64,000 nt of DNA, taken from assembly GCA_035384565.1 (NCBI GenBank), contig DAOOIT010000007.1:68882-132881 (forward strand), given 5' to 3'. Positions within the stretch are counted from its first letter, which is position 1; each line of letters opens with the position of its first letter. The DNA comes from Planctomycetota bacterium. GTDB lineage: Bacteria > Planctomycetota > PUPC01 > DSUN01. Below the pieces are notes generated by a model. It saw nothing but the letters and a program-made list of their open reading frames with translations. It did no database searches and was not told the DNA's origin. Positions 16,168 to 25,224 of this stretch are shown in pieces. The translations under genes were made by a program, and so were the position numbers.

Positions 16168-16779
16168 ATGCCCGCAAGCCGCGCCCCGCTTCTCCTGCTC
16201 ATCGCGTGCATTGTCTCGGGGTGCGCCACCGTGCGCATGACCGATCCAGGCCGCACGGCGACCGAGCAACTGCTGCTGAGCACCGCGGCGGACCGCGCCG
16301 TGCAGCAGCTGGACCTCGCGCCGCTGTCGGGCCGGAAGGTGTTCGTGGACGCCACGAACTTCGAAGGCGCCGACAAGGCCTATGCGCTCGGCTCCTTGAG
16401 CAGCCGAGCCGCCGACAAGGGCGCCCTGCTTGTCCCCAAGGTGGAAGAGGCGGCGGTTATTGCCGCCGCTCGCGCCGGCGCACTCTCCATTGATCGCACG
16501 GAGTTTCTGATCGGCATCCCCCGCCTCGTCCTGCCCACGCCCACAGGCGCGACGGTTCAGACCCCCGAGGTCGCCCTCGTCAAGCGCGTGGCGCAGACGG
16601 GCATCGCCAAGGTGGCCCTGGCCGCCTACGAGACGGGCTCGGGCAAGCAGGTGCTCTCGGTCGGGCCCGTAAGCGGCACCTCCTACTACACGCTCTGGAC
16701 GCTCATGGGTTTTTCGTGGCGCGTGACGGATGTGCCCGAGAAGGCCCCGCGCTTCCGGTGGTGGCCCTGGGGCACGTAG
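16168..16779 (+). CDS. DUF6655-like lipoprotein
   Basis: A 203-aa protein with a lipoprotein signal (MPASRAPLLLLIACIVSGC, lipobox VSGC), so it is expected to be anchored in a membrane. The sequence after the cysteine (ATVRMTDPGRTATEQLLLST) is the hallmark of DUF6655, a family seen mainly in Planctomycetota. A central 'KVFVDATNFEGADKAYALG' segment suggests a small beta-rich domain. It ends 1 bp before the convergent DUF6785 gene. Function unknown. Confidence 0.75.
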   Translation: MPASRAPLLLLIACIVSGCATVRMTDPGRTATEQLLLSTAADRAVQQLDLAPLSGRKVFVDATNFEGADKAYALGSLSSRAADKGALLVPKVEEAAVIAAARAGALSIDRTEFLIGIPRLVLPTPTGATVQTPEVALVKRVAQTGIAKVALAAYETGSGKQVLSVGPVSGTSYYTLWTLMGFSWRVTDVPEKAPRFRWWPWGT

Positions 16780-16780
16780 C

Positions 16781-18706
16781 TCACCAGACGTGGATCTTGT
16801 GCCCGTCGCCGGGGAACCAGATGCAATCCACCAGGAACGACACGCCCAACCCGGCCACATAGCCCACCATGATGCCTACGAAGAACGCGCGCCAGCGCCG
16901 GTAGGCCTGGATGCCGCCGAGCTTAATGATCAGCGTCTTGATGACCCAAGTAAGGAAGATCGAGAAGGCGGCGTAGCCGGTGGTTTCGCCCGCGCCGATG
17001 GCCATGCCCACGGGATGGATGGGCCACCAGGCGTAGCGGTACTGAAGCGCAGCGACGGCCCCCGTGGTCGCGGCCCCGATGCCCATGAACAGCAGGCGGT
17101 TCCAGTCGGTGGGCATTGGGTTGAGCTCCTTCTTCGCGAGGTAGCCGAAAATCCACTCGTGGCCGCGCGACCATTCAAAGGCGTCGAAGTTGTGCGCGCC
17201 GCGCGTGTAGCACAGGTACAGCGTGTAGGCCACGCCCACGGCCAGCGACACGACGGCGGCCAGGGCCATCATCAGCAGGAAGCCGCGGCGGGCCCGCGCC
17301 TCAGCCCCGGCCATTCGGAGGTTGTGCGCAGCAGTGTACGGGATCAGCCGCTCGTTGTTGCAGTTCACGCAGTAACCCAGGCCCACCATCAGGCGGTCGG
17401 CGGAACTCATCTTGTCGTAGCCCAGAGTGTAGAAGGTCGCCTCCTGCGGCGTGATGGGGCTCCACAGGTAGATCAGCCCCGTCTGCGCGACGAGGCGCGT
17501 GACCCCCACGTAGATGATGAAGCCGATCGGCACGAAGAACAGCGCAACGCCGGCCGACATGCCCGCCCGAGTGTACCACGCAAACACCACGCTGCCGCCA
17601 ACCAGGAGGCCCAATGCCGCCGTGCGGTAGCTCACGACCTCGCGGGTGTCGTCTGCGCCGCCCTGGAGGCCGAGCACGCGCCGCACCACGCCCGCGAGAT
17701 GCCCGCGTGCCATCCAGAAGCCAAGCAGCACGAGCGCCAGGAACCCGCCCCAGTTCTGCCACCCGCAGGCCGCGCTGAACGGGCAGCCCCAGTTGTCGGG
17801 CGGGCCGATGTCCAGCCCCACCGTGTTGAAGATGCCCGCCTCGAAGAGGAACAGCAGGCGGAAGAACCAGACGCTGAACAGGATGTTCAGCGGCGTGAAG
17901 TAGGCGAAGCCCATCACGAAGAAGTTCGCCTTGCACAGGATGGCCGGGAACTTGGGGCTGAACTGCACGTAGGCCCAGGTCTGAAACGGAATCGTCGGGA
18001 AGTCCCAGTCGAAGTACGCGATCATGTTCCAGCAGATCACGGAGAACGGGATGGCGGCGCCGATCCAGAAGAGCGGCTGGTGGGCGATGGCCGGCCAGGG
18101 CGAGTCGCGGCGCTCGTCCATCAGGAGCATGGGAAGCTCGGCCAGCGGGAAAGTCAGGCGCTCGTGGTCCACCCATTGCCGCCGCAGGATCACCATCGCG
18201 CAGAACGAGCACAAGAAGAGCGCGGCGATGAGCAGGCTCCACCAGAACAGGGGCATCACCCACGCCTCCCACGGGATCGCCTCGGCGCGCGGCAGGCCGT
18301 TGAAGAGCCACTCGACCGCATGCCCCGTGTCGCTGGGTGCCAGCCAGCGCGGCATGGTGCGGCTCATCCACTCGGCCCAGAAGTTCTCGGGCGAGGCATA
18401 GTAGAACGGCGCCGAAATGTAGCTGAGCAGGAACCCGATGATGCCGAGCGACGGGAAGATGGCGGCCACCATGCCCATCGAGAACACGATCACCAGCTCC
18501 CACGGCTCGAAGGCCAGGTGGCGGCGAATCGCCCGCAGCGACACGTTCACGGGGAACACGAGCAGCAGGAAGGGCAGGAGCACGGCCACCGAGATATAGC
18601 CGAAGCGCATCCAGAGGCCGCGCGATACGTAGTAGCCGAACGGCTCCCACACATTGATGAGCGCGGCGAGCGCGGCGCCGACCAGGATGGCGCGGAACCT
18701 TCGCAT
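16781..18706 (-). CDS. DUF6785/DUF6784 polytopic membrane protein (OPT-like)
   Basis: A 641-aa integral membrane protein with roughly a dozen or more hydrophobic helices spread from 'RFRAILVGAALAALINVWEP' to the C-terminus. The central EREL-like segment (QWVDHERLTFPLAELPMLLM) and the late 'HPVGMAIGAGETTGYAAFSI' helix match the DUF6785/DUF6784 pair, which resembles oligopeptide transporters of the OPT family. In planctomycetes and Armatimonadetes these genes often accompany polysaccharide loci, so oligosaccharide or peptide uptake is a reasonable guess, not shown here. Own promoter at 18713-18740. Confidence 0.75.
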   Translation of the reverse strand: MRRFRAILVGAALAALINVWEPFGYYVSRGLWMRFGYISVAVLLPFLLLVFPVNVSLRAIRRHLAFEPWELVIVFSMGMVAAIFPSLGIIGFLLSYISAPFYYASPENFWAEWMSRTMPRWLAPSDTGHAVEWLFNGLPRAEAIPWEAWVMPLFWWSLLIAALFLCSFCAMVILRRQWVDHERLTFPLAELPMLLMDERRDSPWPAIAHQPLFWIGAAIPFSVICWNMIAYFDWDFPTIPFQTWAYVQFSPKFPAILCKANFFVMGFAYFTPLNILFSVWFFRLLFLFEAGIFNTVGLDIGPPDNWGCPFSAACGWQNWGGFLALVLLGFWMARGHLAGVVRRVLGLQGGADDTREVVSYRTAALGLLVGGSVVFAWYTRAGMSAGVALFFVPIGFIIYVGVTRLVAQTGLIYLWSPITPQEATFYTLGYDKMSSADRLMVGLGYCVNCNNERLIPYTAAHNLRMAGAEARARRGFLLMMALAAVVSLAVGVAYTLYLCYTRGAHNFDAFEWSRGHEWIFGYLAKKELNPMPTDWNRLLFMGIGAATTGAVAALQYRYAWWPIHPVGMAIGAGETTGYAAFSIFLTWVIKTLIIKLGGIQAYRRWRAFFVGIMVGYVAGLGVSFLVDCIWFPGDGHKIHVW

Positions 18707-18712
18707 GGCCGC

Positions 18713-18740
18713 ATTCTACCCCGATGCGCCGCTCAGTCAA
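18713..18740 (-). promoter_or_regulatory. Promoter of the DUF6785 gene
   Basis: Minus strand TTGACT, 16-bp spacer, TAGAAT, only 7 bp from the ATG at 18706, so the transcript would be nearly leaderless. Confidence 0.5.
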
Positions 18741-18770
18741 CGCGAAATGCGCGCGGGGGATGCCTCGGGC

Positions 18771-19532
18771 CTACCAGGCTCCCGCGGCGACGCCGAGCTG
18801 GTAGACGCCGCATGCGATCAGCATGGCCGCGACGGCGCGTCGGAAGCCATTCTGGCCGATCGTGCCGAACGCCCACTCGCCCAGCAACGCCCCGGCGATG
18901 ACGGCGGGCCAGAGCGCCACCCCTCGCAGAGCCAGGCCCGCGGTGAGGAGCTCGCGTCCGGTGAAGGGCGCCTGGAGGATGTAGGCGATGAGACGCCAGC
19001 TCACCGTTCCCGCGAAGGCCAGGGTCACGGCGGCCTTGGTCGCCTGCTTGCTCCACTGGCGTCCGTAGAAGTAGAGTACGACGGGCGGCCCGCCCGCGCT
19101 GAGGGCCGCGCCCAGCGCGCCGCTGGCCACGCCGGCCACGAACGCCCACAGCCGGCTCTCGGGCCGCGGCCCGGCTCGCTGGCGCAGGAACGGCTCGGCC
19201 GTGACCCCGATCAGCACCAGCCCCAACGCCCCCCGCAGCAGCCACTCGGGGCCGAACGCCAGCAGGTAGAGGCCGAACGGCGTGCCCAGCGGCACGCCCG
19301 CGAGCAGCCAGGCCACGGGCCGCAACCGCACCTCGCTCCGCACCTGCCACAGCGCGATCGCGATGTTCGGCACCACCAGCACGGTGATGAGAACCACGAC
19401 CTCCCGGAGGTCCGCCCCGAACAACGGCGTCAGCGCCACAAGCACCACGGCGAAGCCGAAGCTCGAGACGCTTTGCACGGCGGAGCCCAGGATACAGCAG
19501 CCCGCAAAGACCGCAATCTGCCAACTGTCCAT
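18771..19532 (-). CDS. TauE/SafE family sulfite or anion exporter
   Basis: A 253-aa membrane protein with about eight hydrophobic helices and the two TauE/SafE half-repeats. The first opens 'GSAVQSVSSFGFAVVLVALT'; the second, 'GVASGALGAALSAGGPPVVL', carries the small-residue-rich motif. Members move sulfite, sulfoacetate or other organic anions across the inner membrane. ATG 19532 starts directly before the first helix; the upstream extension to 19565 looks non-coding. Promoter at 19578-19606. Substrate not assignable. Confidence 0.85.
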   Translation of the reverse strand: MDSWQIAVFAGCCILGSAVQSVSSFGFAVVLVALTPLFGADLREVVVLITVLVVPNIAIALWQVRSEVRLRPVAWLLAGVPLGTPFGLYLLAFGPEWLLRGALGLVLIGVTAEPFLRQRAGPRPESRLWAFVAGVASGALGAALSAGGPPVVLYFYGRQWSKQATKAAVTLAFAGTVSWRLIAYILQAPFTGRELLTAGLALRGVALWPAVIAGALLGEWAFGTIGQNGFRRAVAAMLIACGVYQLGVAAGAW

Positions 19533-19577
19533 ATGCGCGCCCAATCCGGCCCGCCGGCCAAGCACAGGGAGCGACGA

Positions 19578-19606
19578 AGGATAGCAGACTTGTGCGCGAG
19601 GGTCAA
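19578..19606 (-). promoter_or_regulatory. Promoter of the TauE/SafE gene
   Basis: Minus strand TTGACC, 17-bp spacer, TATCCT. A weaker plus-strand pair (TTGTGC at 19590, TAGCCT at 19613) overlaps it and could serve the FmdE gene. Confidence 0.5.
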
Positions 19607-19680
19607 CTGTGGTAGCCTAGCACGCGGCGCTGGCCCGGCAATGCCGCTCTCAGCAGGTGCGCGTCAGCGGGGTATCCGTC

Positions 19681-20250
19681 ATGGTCAACAAGCGTTACCC
19701 GCACGACCTCGATCAGGTGGTGAGGTTTCACGGGCACTTCTGCCGGGGAATCCTGATCGGCTACCGCGCGGCCAAGATCGGCCTGGAACACCTGGGCAAG
19801 CCGCGGGCGGTGGACGAGGAGATCATCGCCATCGTGGAGAACGACTCGTGCGCCGTGGACGCCGTGCAGGTGCTCACGGGCTGCACGTTCGGCAAGGGCA
19901 ACCTGTTCTTCCGCGACCACGGGAAGCACGTCTACACGTTCGCCGTGCGTCCATCGGGGCGCGCGGTGCGCGTGAGCAGCAAGCCGGGCCGCCGCCTGCC
20001 GCTCGACCAGATGCTGGCCGCTCCCGCCGGCGACCTCTTCTGGATCGAGCCCACCACCATCGAACTGCCCGCTCCCGCGGCCCTCCGGGACTCCGTGCTC
20101 TGCTCGCGATGCGGCGAGCCGGTCATGGCCACCCGAACGCGTCGCCGCGGCGACCGCCTGCTGTGCATTCCGTGCGCCGCGCGAGGGGGCGCACACGGAG
20201 CGCGGCCCCCAGTCAGGAATCGTCCCGGGCGGCCCCCCGCCCACGCTTGA
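19681..20250 (+). CDS. FmdE family protein with C-terminal zinc-ribbon
   Basis: A 189-aa protein whose N-terminal part (to about residue 125) matches formylmethanofuran dehydrogenase subunit E-like proteins: the RFHGHFCRGILIGYRAAKI motif gives H17, H19 and C21 for metal binding, with a further Cys in NDSCAVDAVQ and in TGCTFGKGNL. The C-terminus has CSRC and CIPC pairs, a small zinc ribbon. In bacteria without methanogenesis these proteins stand alone or with molybdenum genes. ATG 19681 is preferred to GTG 19657, though neither has a strong ribosome site. It overlaps the convergent arfB by 38 bp. Confidence 0.8.
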   Translation: MVNKRYPHDLDQVVRFHGHFCRGILIGYRAAKIGLEHLGKPRAVDEEIIAIVENDSCAVDAVQVLTGCTFGKGNLFFRDHGKHVYTFAVRPSGRAVRVSSKPGRRLPLDQMLAAPAGDLFWIEPTTIELPAPAALRDSVLCSRCGEPVMATRTRRRGDRLLCIPCAARGGAHGARPPVRNRPGRPPAHA

Positions 20251-20650
20251 GCTCGCTCCGCCGGCGCTTTGCCGCCAGCCGCCGCTCGGCCGCCGCACGC
20301 GGCGGGCGCGTGCGCCGCCGCGTCCTTGGCACGTGCAACGCGGCGCGCAGCAGCACCGCGAAGCGCTCGAGGGCCTCCTCACGGTTTTGCGCCTGGCTGC
20401 GGCTGGACTGGCAGGTGATGCGCAGCACCCCCTCCTTGCTCACGTAGCCCCCAAGCCGCCCGATGAGGCGCTGCTTCTGCTCCGCGGACAGGCTGGGCGA
20501 GCCCGCGACGTCGAAGGCCAGTTCGGCCTGGGTCGCCGCCTTGTTCACGTGTTGCCCGCCCGGGCCGCTGCTGCGCGTGAAGCGGAACGCCAGCTCCGCC
20601 AGCGGTATCGCGACGCCAGGCTGAATCGCAACCCTCGCCCCATCGCCCAT
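20213..20650 (-). CDS. arfB: ArfB-type peptidyl-tRNA hydrolase (ribosome rescue)
   Basis: A 145-aa stand-alone release-factor catalytic domain. The GGQ tripeptide (31-33, in RSSGPGGQHVNKAATQAEL) hydrolyses peptidyl-tRNA. The C-terminal tail is rich in Arg and Lys (RTRRRTRPPRAAAERRLAAK), as needed to fill the empty mRNA channel of stalled ribosomes. GAGGAG precedes the ATG. It has a promoter at 20701-20729 and overlaps the end of the convergent FmdE gene. Confidence 0.92.
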   Translation of the reverse strand: MGDGARVAIQPGVAIPLAELAFRFTRSSGPGGQHVNKAATQAELAFDVAGSPSLSAEQKQRLIGRLGGYVSKEGVLRITCQSSRSQAQNREEALERFAVLLRAALHVPRTRRRTRPPRAAAERRLAAKRRRSELKRGRGAARDDS

Positions 20651-20700
20651 CGCGCATCATCTCCTCGAGCGGAACACCATGGCTGTGCAGGCGCCGCCCC

Positions 20701-20729
20701 ACTGTAGCGCGATGCCAGGCGTGAGGCAA
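20701..20729 (-). promoter_or_regulatory. Promoter of arfB
   Basis: Minus strand TTGCCT, 17-bp spacer, TACAGT. Confidence 0.45.
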
Positions 20730-20811
20730 CAGCCCCACTGGCGTCCGGCGCGGGCAGCCGCTATGATGGGTTCAGGAGGACTGGTCTCGAGCCCTTCGCC
20801 GAGGGGTAGCC

Positions 20812-21579
20812 GTGCTGGCGCTGACGCTCTCGGGCAGTCGGGAATTCGTGCACTTCGGGGCCGAGCACTTGGGCGCGAGCGTGCTGGCCGTGGCGGGCGG
20901 CCTGGCGCTGGCGCTGTGGGTGCGCAAGGCGGGCACGCCGCGCCTCGACCGCGCAGCGCGCTGGGCGCTGGCCGTGGCGTGCGTGGCCTTCGAGGCGGCT
21001 GGCATCGCGCTCACGGGCGTGTTGCCGCTGCACTTGTGCGACATCTCGATCCTGGTCGCGCCCGTGGTGCTGCTGACGGGCAACCGCTATGCCTTCGAAC
21101 TGCTCTACTTCTGGGGCGTCGGCGGCGCGCCGCAGGCTCTCGCCCAGCCGCCGCTCTTCAGCGGCTTCCCCGCCCCCATCTGCATCGCGTTCTTCCTGGG
21201 GCATGGGCTGATTCTGGCGAGCGCCTTCTATGCCACGCTCGCCATGCGGCTGCGGCCCACGCCCCGGTCCGTCATCCGTGTGTGGTTGCTCACGAACGCC
21301 TATGGGCTGCTCATCATTCCGGTGAATCTAGCCCTGGGCACGAACTTCCTGTTCATCATGCGGAAGCCGCAGACCCCCTCGCTCCTCGACCTGATGGGGC
21401 CGTATCCTTATTACATGCTCGTTCTCGATGCGTTGGCCCTCGTGGTGTTCGGCCTGTGCTACCTGCCGTTCTGGGCGGCGGATCGCCGGGCGGCGCGCCG
21501 GGTTGCGTGCGCGGCCACAGCCGGCTATGATGCGACCGGTTCCGCTCCCGGTCACAGGGACAAGGAGGAGACGCGATGA
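20812..21579 (+). CDS. YwaF/TIGR02206 family membrane protein
   Basis: A 255-aa inner-membrane protein with about seven hydrophobic helices. The 'LPLHLCDISILVAPVVLLTG' helix and the ELLYFWGVGG-APQAL segment are characteristic of the YwaF/TIGR02206 family; a later helix ends in NLALGTNFLFIMRKP. Function is unknown. The start is GTG 20812 with GAGGGG upstream; a TATGAT box at 20762-20767 has no good -35. The stop overlaps the start of the DUF4838 gene (ATGA), indicating co-translation. Confidence 0.85.
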   Translation: MLALTLSGSREFVHFGAEHLGASVLAVAGGLALALWVRKAGTPRLDRAARWALAVACVAFEAAGIALTGVLPLHLCDISILVAPVVLLTGNRYAFELLYFWGVGGAPQALAQPPLFSGFPAPICIAFFLGHGLILASAFYATLAMRLRPTPRSVIRVWLLTNAYGLLIIPVNLALGTNFLFIMRKPQTPSLLDLMGPYPYYMLVLDALALVVFGLCYLPFWAADRRAARRVACAATAGYDATGSAPGHRDKEETR

Positions 21580-24383
21580 AGAAGGTGGCGGGCTGTCTCG
21601 TTCTGATCGCGGCCTCGTGCATGACCGTGCCGGCGCCCGAGCTTCCCCCCGCGAAGGCCGAGCCGCCCAAGCCGCTCACCGCGGCCGAACTCGGCCAGCA
21701 GATTGACGCCACGCGCTACGCCTCGTGCCGCCTGGGCGAAGAGCGCCTCGGCCAGATCGAGGCCCAGCTCCGGGCGCTCGCCGAGCAGGCGCCCGAGAAC
21801 TCCCCCGCCCGAAAGGAGGCCCAGGCCGTGACCGCGAAGCTCAAGCCCGCCCGCGAAGCCATCGCCCAGCGCAGGGCCGACCTCGGCTCGTGCGTCATCC
21901 GCATCGGCGGCAGGCCGCTCGACCCCGCCACGCACGCCATCGTCGTGCCCGACCAGCCCACGCCCCAGGAAGACCACGCAGCCAACGACCTGAACGCGCA
22001 CATCGAGCGCCTGACGGGGCGCGACCTGCCGATGGTCACCGACAGCGCGCTCGCTCAGCAGGTGCCCGTCGTCGTAGGCAATTGCCCGAGGACCCTCCGC
22101 AAGCTCGGTGTCCGCATCGACACCAAGGGTCTGGGGCTCGAGGGCATCGTCATCCGCACCAAGGGGCCGGCCCTGGTGCTCGCAGGCAACCAGCGCGGCA
22201 TCCTCTACGCCGTCTACACCTTCCTCGAGGACTACTGCGGCTGCCGCTGGTTCACGCCCGAGTGCACCGTCATCCCGAAGACGGGGGCGTTCGATATCGC
22301 CGACCTGAACGTGCACCACATCCCGCCCCTCGAGTACCGCTCGACCGATTACCCCTGCTCGCGCCCCGCCGACTTCGCGGTCCGCAATAAGCTCAACGGC
22401 ACGCAGACCCAGATAGACGAGCGCCGCGGCGGCAAGATTGACTACGGCACCTTCGTCCACACCTTCAATTCCATCCTCGACCCCGCCAAGCACTTCGCAG
22501 AGCATCCGGAGTACTTCTCGGAGATCAAGGGCAAGCGCCAGGGCGGCAACACCCAGCTCTGCCTCACTAACCCCGAGGTGCTCGCGATCGCCAAGAAGAC
22601 CGTCCGCGACTGGATGAAGTACGCGCCCAAGGCCACCATCTTCTCGGTCTCACAGAACGACTGGTACAACTTCTGCGAGTGCGCCCAGTGCAAGGCCCTC
22701 GACGACGCCGAGGGCACCCACGCCGCCACGATGATCGCCTTCGTGAACGCCATCGCGCGCGACGTGGCAGAAGACTACCCCGGCAAGCTGGTTGACACCC
22801 TGGCCTATCAGTACACGCGCACGCCGCCCAAGACCCTGCGCGTCGAACCCAACGTGTGCGTGCGCCTGTGCACCATCGAGTGCGACTTCGCCCACCCCCT
22901 CGACCAGTCCACCCACCCCCAGAACCAGAAGTTCGTCAAAGACATCCAGGGCTGGAACAAGCTCTGCAACCGGCTGTACATCTGGGACTACATCATTGAC
23001 TACGGCCACAGCGTGATGCCGTGGCCGAACCTCTACGCCCTCATCCCCAACATCCGCTTCTTCATCGCCAACGGCGTCAAGGGCCTCTACGAGGAGGCGT
23101 GCTACTTCACCAAGGGCTCCGAACTGGCCGAGCTGCGCACCTGGATCATCGCCAAGGCGATGTGGAACCCCAGCTACGACACCGACCGGGCGATTGACGA
23201 GTTCCTCGCCGGCTACTACGGGGCGGCTGCCAAGCCCATCCGCGCCTACATCAACCTCATGCACGAGCCGGTCCTCAAGGACCCCAACATGTACATCCAC
23301 ATCTGGACGGGCCCGAACGCCCCCTACCTGAACGACAAGGCGATTGCCGAGGCGTCCCGCCTCTTCGACGAGGCCGAGAAGGCCGTCGCCGCCGACCCCG
23401 TGCTCCTCCACCGCGTGCAGGTCGCCCGCCTGCCGGTCCTCTACGTGCAGATCGTCAACTCCACTCAAGGCTTCAAGGAAGAGGGCGACACCCTGGTGGA
23501 CACGGCGACCAACGACGAGGGCGAACTGCTCAAGCGCTTCGAGTCCATCGCGCGGAAGGAAGGGCTCACGATGATCCGCGAGCATCAGCAGTACGGCAAC
23601 CTCGACAAGTGGCTGGCCAGCGTGAGCTTCGCGGGCAAGAAGCTGCCCATCGTGCGCCTCGCCAACGACTCGCTCGAGCTGGCCATCCTGCCCAGCCTGG
23701 GCGGACGCATCTGGAAGATGGTCCACAAGCCCACGGGCCGCGACATCCTCAAGCGCTACAAGGACCGCGAAGGCAACGAGCTGCCCGACGCCGGCGGCTA
23801 CGAGGAGTACTCCGAGGGCCAATATCGCAGCGCCGGCTGGAATGAGTCCTACCGCGTGGTGAAGCGCGACAAGCAGTCGGTCGTCCTCGAAGCCAAGCTC
23901 AAGAGCGGCCTCGTGCTCACGCGCACCATCACGCTCGATGACAAGGAGCCCAAGGCCACGATCGAGTCCACACTGACCAACGCCGGCAAGGAGCCGCGCC
24001 AGGCGTGTTTGCGCGCCCACCCGTCGTTCGCGGTGAGCGATCTCAGCAGGGCGGCGTTGTGGGTGCCTGTGCCTGGCAAGCCCGCGCTTCAGCGGCCCCT
24101 GGCCCTGCCCGCCGACACGCCCGAGAAGGACGAGTGGCTGGCTCCGGCGGAACTGCCGGCCGGCGAGTGGCGGATCGCCGACCCGGCCGCGAGCTACCAG
24201 ATCGTCTGCCGCTTCGACCCCGCCCAGGTCGGCCAGTGCCTGCTGAACCGCAGCGCGAGAGACCATCGGGTGAACCTGGAGCTCTCCACGCAGCCGGCCA
24301 CGCTGGCGCCGGGTCAGAGCCTGTCGTTGAAGCACACCATCGAGGCGAGGCCGAGCGCGGACATTCGGCCTCCCGGGCCTTAG
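21576..24383 (+). CDS. DUF4838 lipoprotein with GH67-like N-domain and C-terminal beta-sandwich
   Basis: A large, 935-aa surface or periplasmic protein. The signal MKKVAGCLVLIAASC carries a lipobox (AASC). After a helical segment (~35-95), residues ~100-240 match the alpha-glucuronidase N-terminal-like domain (AANDLNAHIERLTGRDLPMV, 'LAGNQRGILYAVYTFLEDYC'). DUF4838 follows (~250-560), including FSVSQNDWYNFCECAQCKAL and 'GVKGLYEEACYFTKGSELAE'. The last ~280 residues look like a galactose-mutarotase-type beta-sandwich (LAILPSLGGRIWKMVHKPTG). DUF4838 proteins are probable glycoside hydrolases in Planctomycetota and Bacteroidota loci. It is co-translated with the YwaF-like gene. Confidence 0.8.
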   Translation: MKKVAGCLVLIAASCMTVPAPELPPAKAEPPKPLTAAELGQQIDATRYASCRLGEERLGQIEAQLRALAEQAPENSPARKEAQAVTAKLKPAREAIAQRRADLGSCVIRIGGRPLDPATHAIVVPDQPTPQEDHAANDLNAHIERLTGRDLPMVTDSALAQQVPVVVGNCPRTLRKLGVRIDTKGLGLEGIVIRTKGPALVLAGNQRGILYAVYTFLEDYCGCRWFTPECTVIPKTGAFDIADLNVHHIPPLEYRSTDYPCSRPADFAVRNKLNGTQTQIDERRGGKIDYGTFVHTFNSILDPAKHFAEHPEYFSEIKGKRQGGNTQLCLTNPEVLAIAKKTVRDWMKYAPKATIFSVSQNDWYNFCECAQCKALDDAEGTHAATMIAFVNAIARDVAEDYPGKLVDTLAYQYTRTPPKTLRVEPNVCVRLCTIECDFAHPLDQSTHPQNQKFVKDIQGWNKLCNRLYIWDYIIDYGHSVMPWPNLYALIPNIRFFIANGVKGLYEEACYFTKGSELAELRTWIIAKAMWNPSYDTDRAIDEFLAGYYGAAAKPIRAYINLMHEPVLKDPNMYIHIWTGPNAPYLNDKAIAEASRLFDEAEKAVAADPVLLHRVQVARLPVLYVQIVNSTQGFKEEGDTLVDTATNDEGELLKRFESIARKEGLTMIREHQQYGNLDKWLASVSFAGKKLPIVRLANDSLELAILPSLGGRIWKMVHKPTGRDILKRYKDREGNELPDAGGYEEYSEGQYRSAGWNESYRVVKRDKQSVVLEAKLKSGLVLTRTITLDDKEPKATIESTLTNAGKEPRQACLRAHPSFAVSDLSRAALWVPVPGKPALQRPLALPADTPEKDEWLAPAELPAGEWRIADPAASYQIVCRFDPAQVGQCLLNRSARDHRVNLELSTQPATLAPGQSLSLKHTIEARPSADIRPPGP

Positions 24384-24389
24384 AAACTA

Positions 24390-24770
24390 TCTCAGGGTCT
24401 TCAGGGTTTCGCGACCCTGGCGTGACTGGCCCGGTGCAGGGCGTGGGCATGCCAGCTCCTGGCGGACCGGGCGGTTCCCCGGGAGGGCGCCGCCGAGCGG
24501 CTGGCGGGCGTAGCCTGCCCATGCTGTATCAACCCTGTGAGGAGGAAAGTGATACAGCATGGGCAGATGGGCGAGAATGGGCGATTCTCGCGGTTCCGGC
24601 CATATTCGCTCATCTGCGCGATGAGCAAGTATGGGAGCGGGACTGGCCGGAGGGCGTAAGGCAGTGGGGCATAGAGGGCTATGGGATGGCCCCCGCGGGC
24701 GCCGCGGCACCGGCCCCGCGTTGCCCAATGGCGGCCGCGCCGGGATCGCCAAGTCCTGATGAGCCCTATT
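24390..24770 (-). repeat. Dispersed hairpin element, copy B
   Basis: Inverted copy of the element at 3690-4070, with its central hairpin at 24520-24531 / 24550-24561 (CATGCTGTATCA and its complement). It begins only ~10 bp after the DUF4838 stop. The 1086-bp spacer also contains 24771-25047, in which I see only a low-complexity GC-rich stretch and no credible gene. Confidence 0.75.
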
Positions 24771-25047
24771 TCAGAACCCACGTGGGCTGCGTTGCCGGCG
24801 CCAGCGGGGCGGATGCAAGGCGCGGCGACGCAGGCGATACCACGGAGAGCATCGCTGAGGAGCCGCAACGCGGCAGGCGCCCCGCTGCCGCCGCCACCCG
24901 AAGGGACGCCGCATCTTCTGGCCGCAGGCGACGTCGTTCGCCGTCAACGACGCCCTCCGCTGCATCCCCTCCTCCTCTCTCCTTGCCTGCGACCAGAACC
25001 GCGGGCGTCGCAGCCTACGTGGGTTCTGAGACAGTTTCTCAGCCCTG

Positions 25048-25153
25048 ATCTTTGCCCACATCTTGGGGGGGCTGGGGCTTAGCCCCCGAATGGGGGCGAT
25101 TGAGCCGTAGCCCGCGTTCGCGGGCCACAATGTCCTGACATGTGGGCAAAGAT
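25048..25153. repeat. Three-stem palindromic element
   Basis: A perfect 14-nt inverted repeat (ATCTTTGCCCACAT at 25048, complement at 25140-25153) encloses two smaller hairpins: GGGGGCT/AGCCCCC, and GCCCGC with a GTTC loop. Drawn as RNA or single-stranded DNA, it forms a three-way junction. Both a structured RNA and a mobile palindrome are possible. Confidence 0.5.
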
Positions 25154-25195
25154 GAGGCCTTAGCCCGGGGTTCGCACGAAATTCCCGCTTTTCGG

Positions 25196-25224
25196 TTGCA
25201 TATCGCCCCCGGGCCTGATATGAT
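25196..25224 (+). promoter_or_regulatory. Promoter of the RRM-protein gene
   Basis: TTGCAT, 17-bp spacer, TATGAT. Transcription would start near 25231, giving a ~240-nt leader before the ATG at 25470. The leader holds a perfect 8-bp hairpin with a 4-nt loop at 25349-25368. Long leaders are typical of cold-induced genes. Confidence 0.6.

Noticed and set aside
24530..24700. A protein-like segment conserved between repeat copies A and B (FAHLRDEQVW, WGIEGYG).
   Set aside because: Between the copies, 12 of 15 changed codons alter the amino acid, and the frame in copy A has no proper start or ribosome site. The DNA is repeated, not a selected protein.
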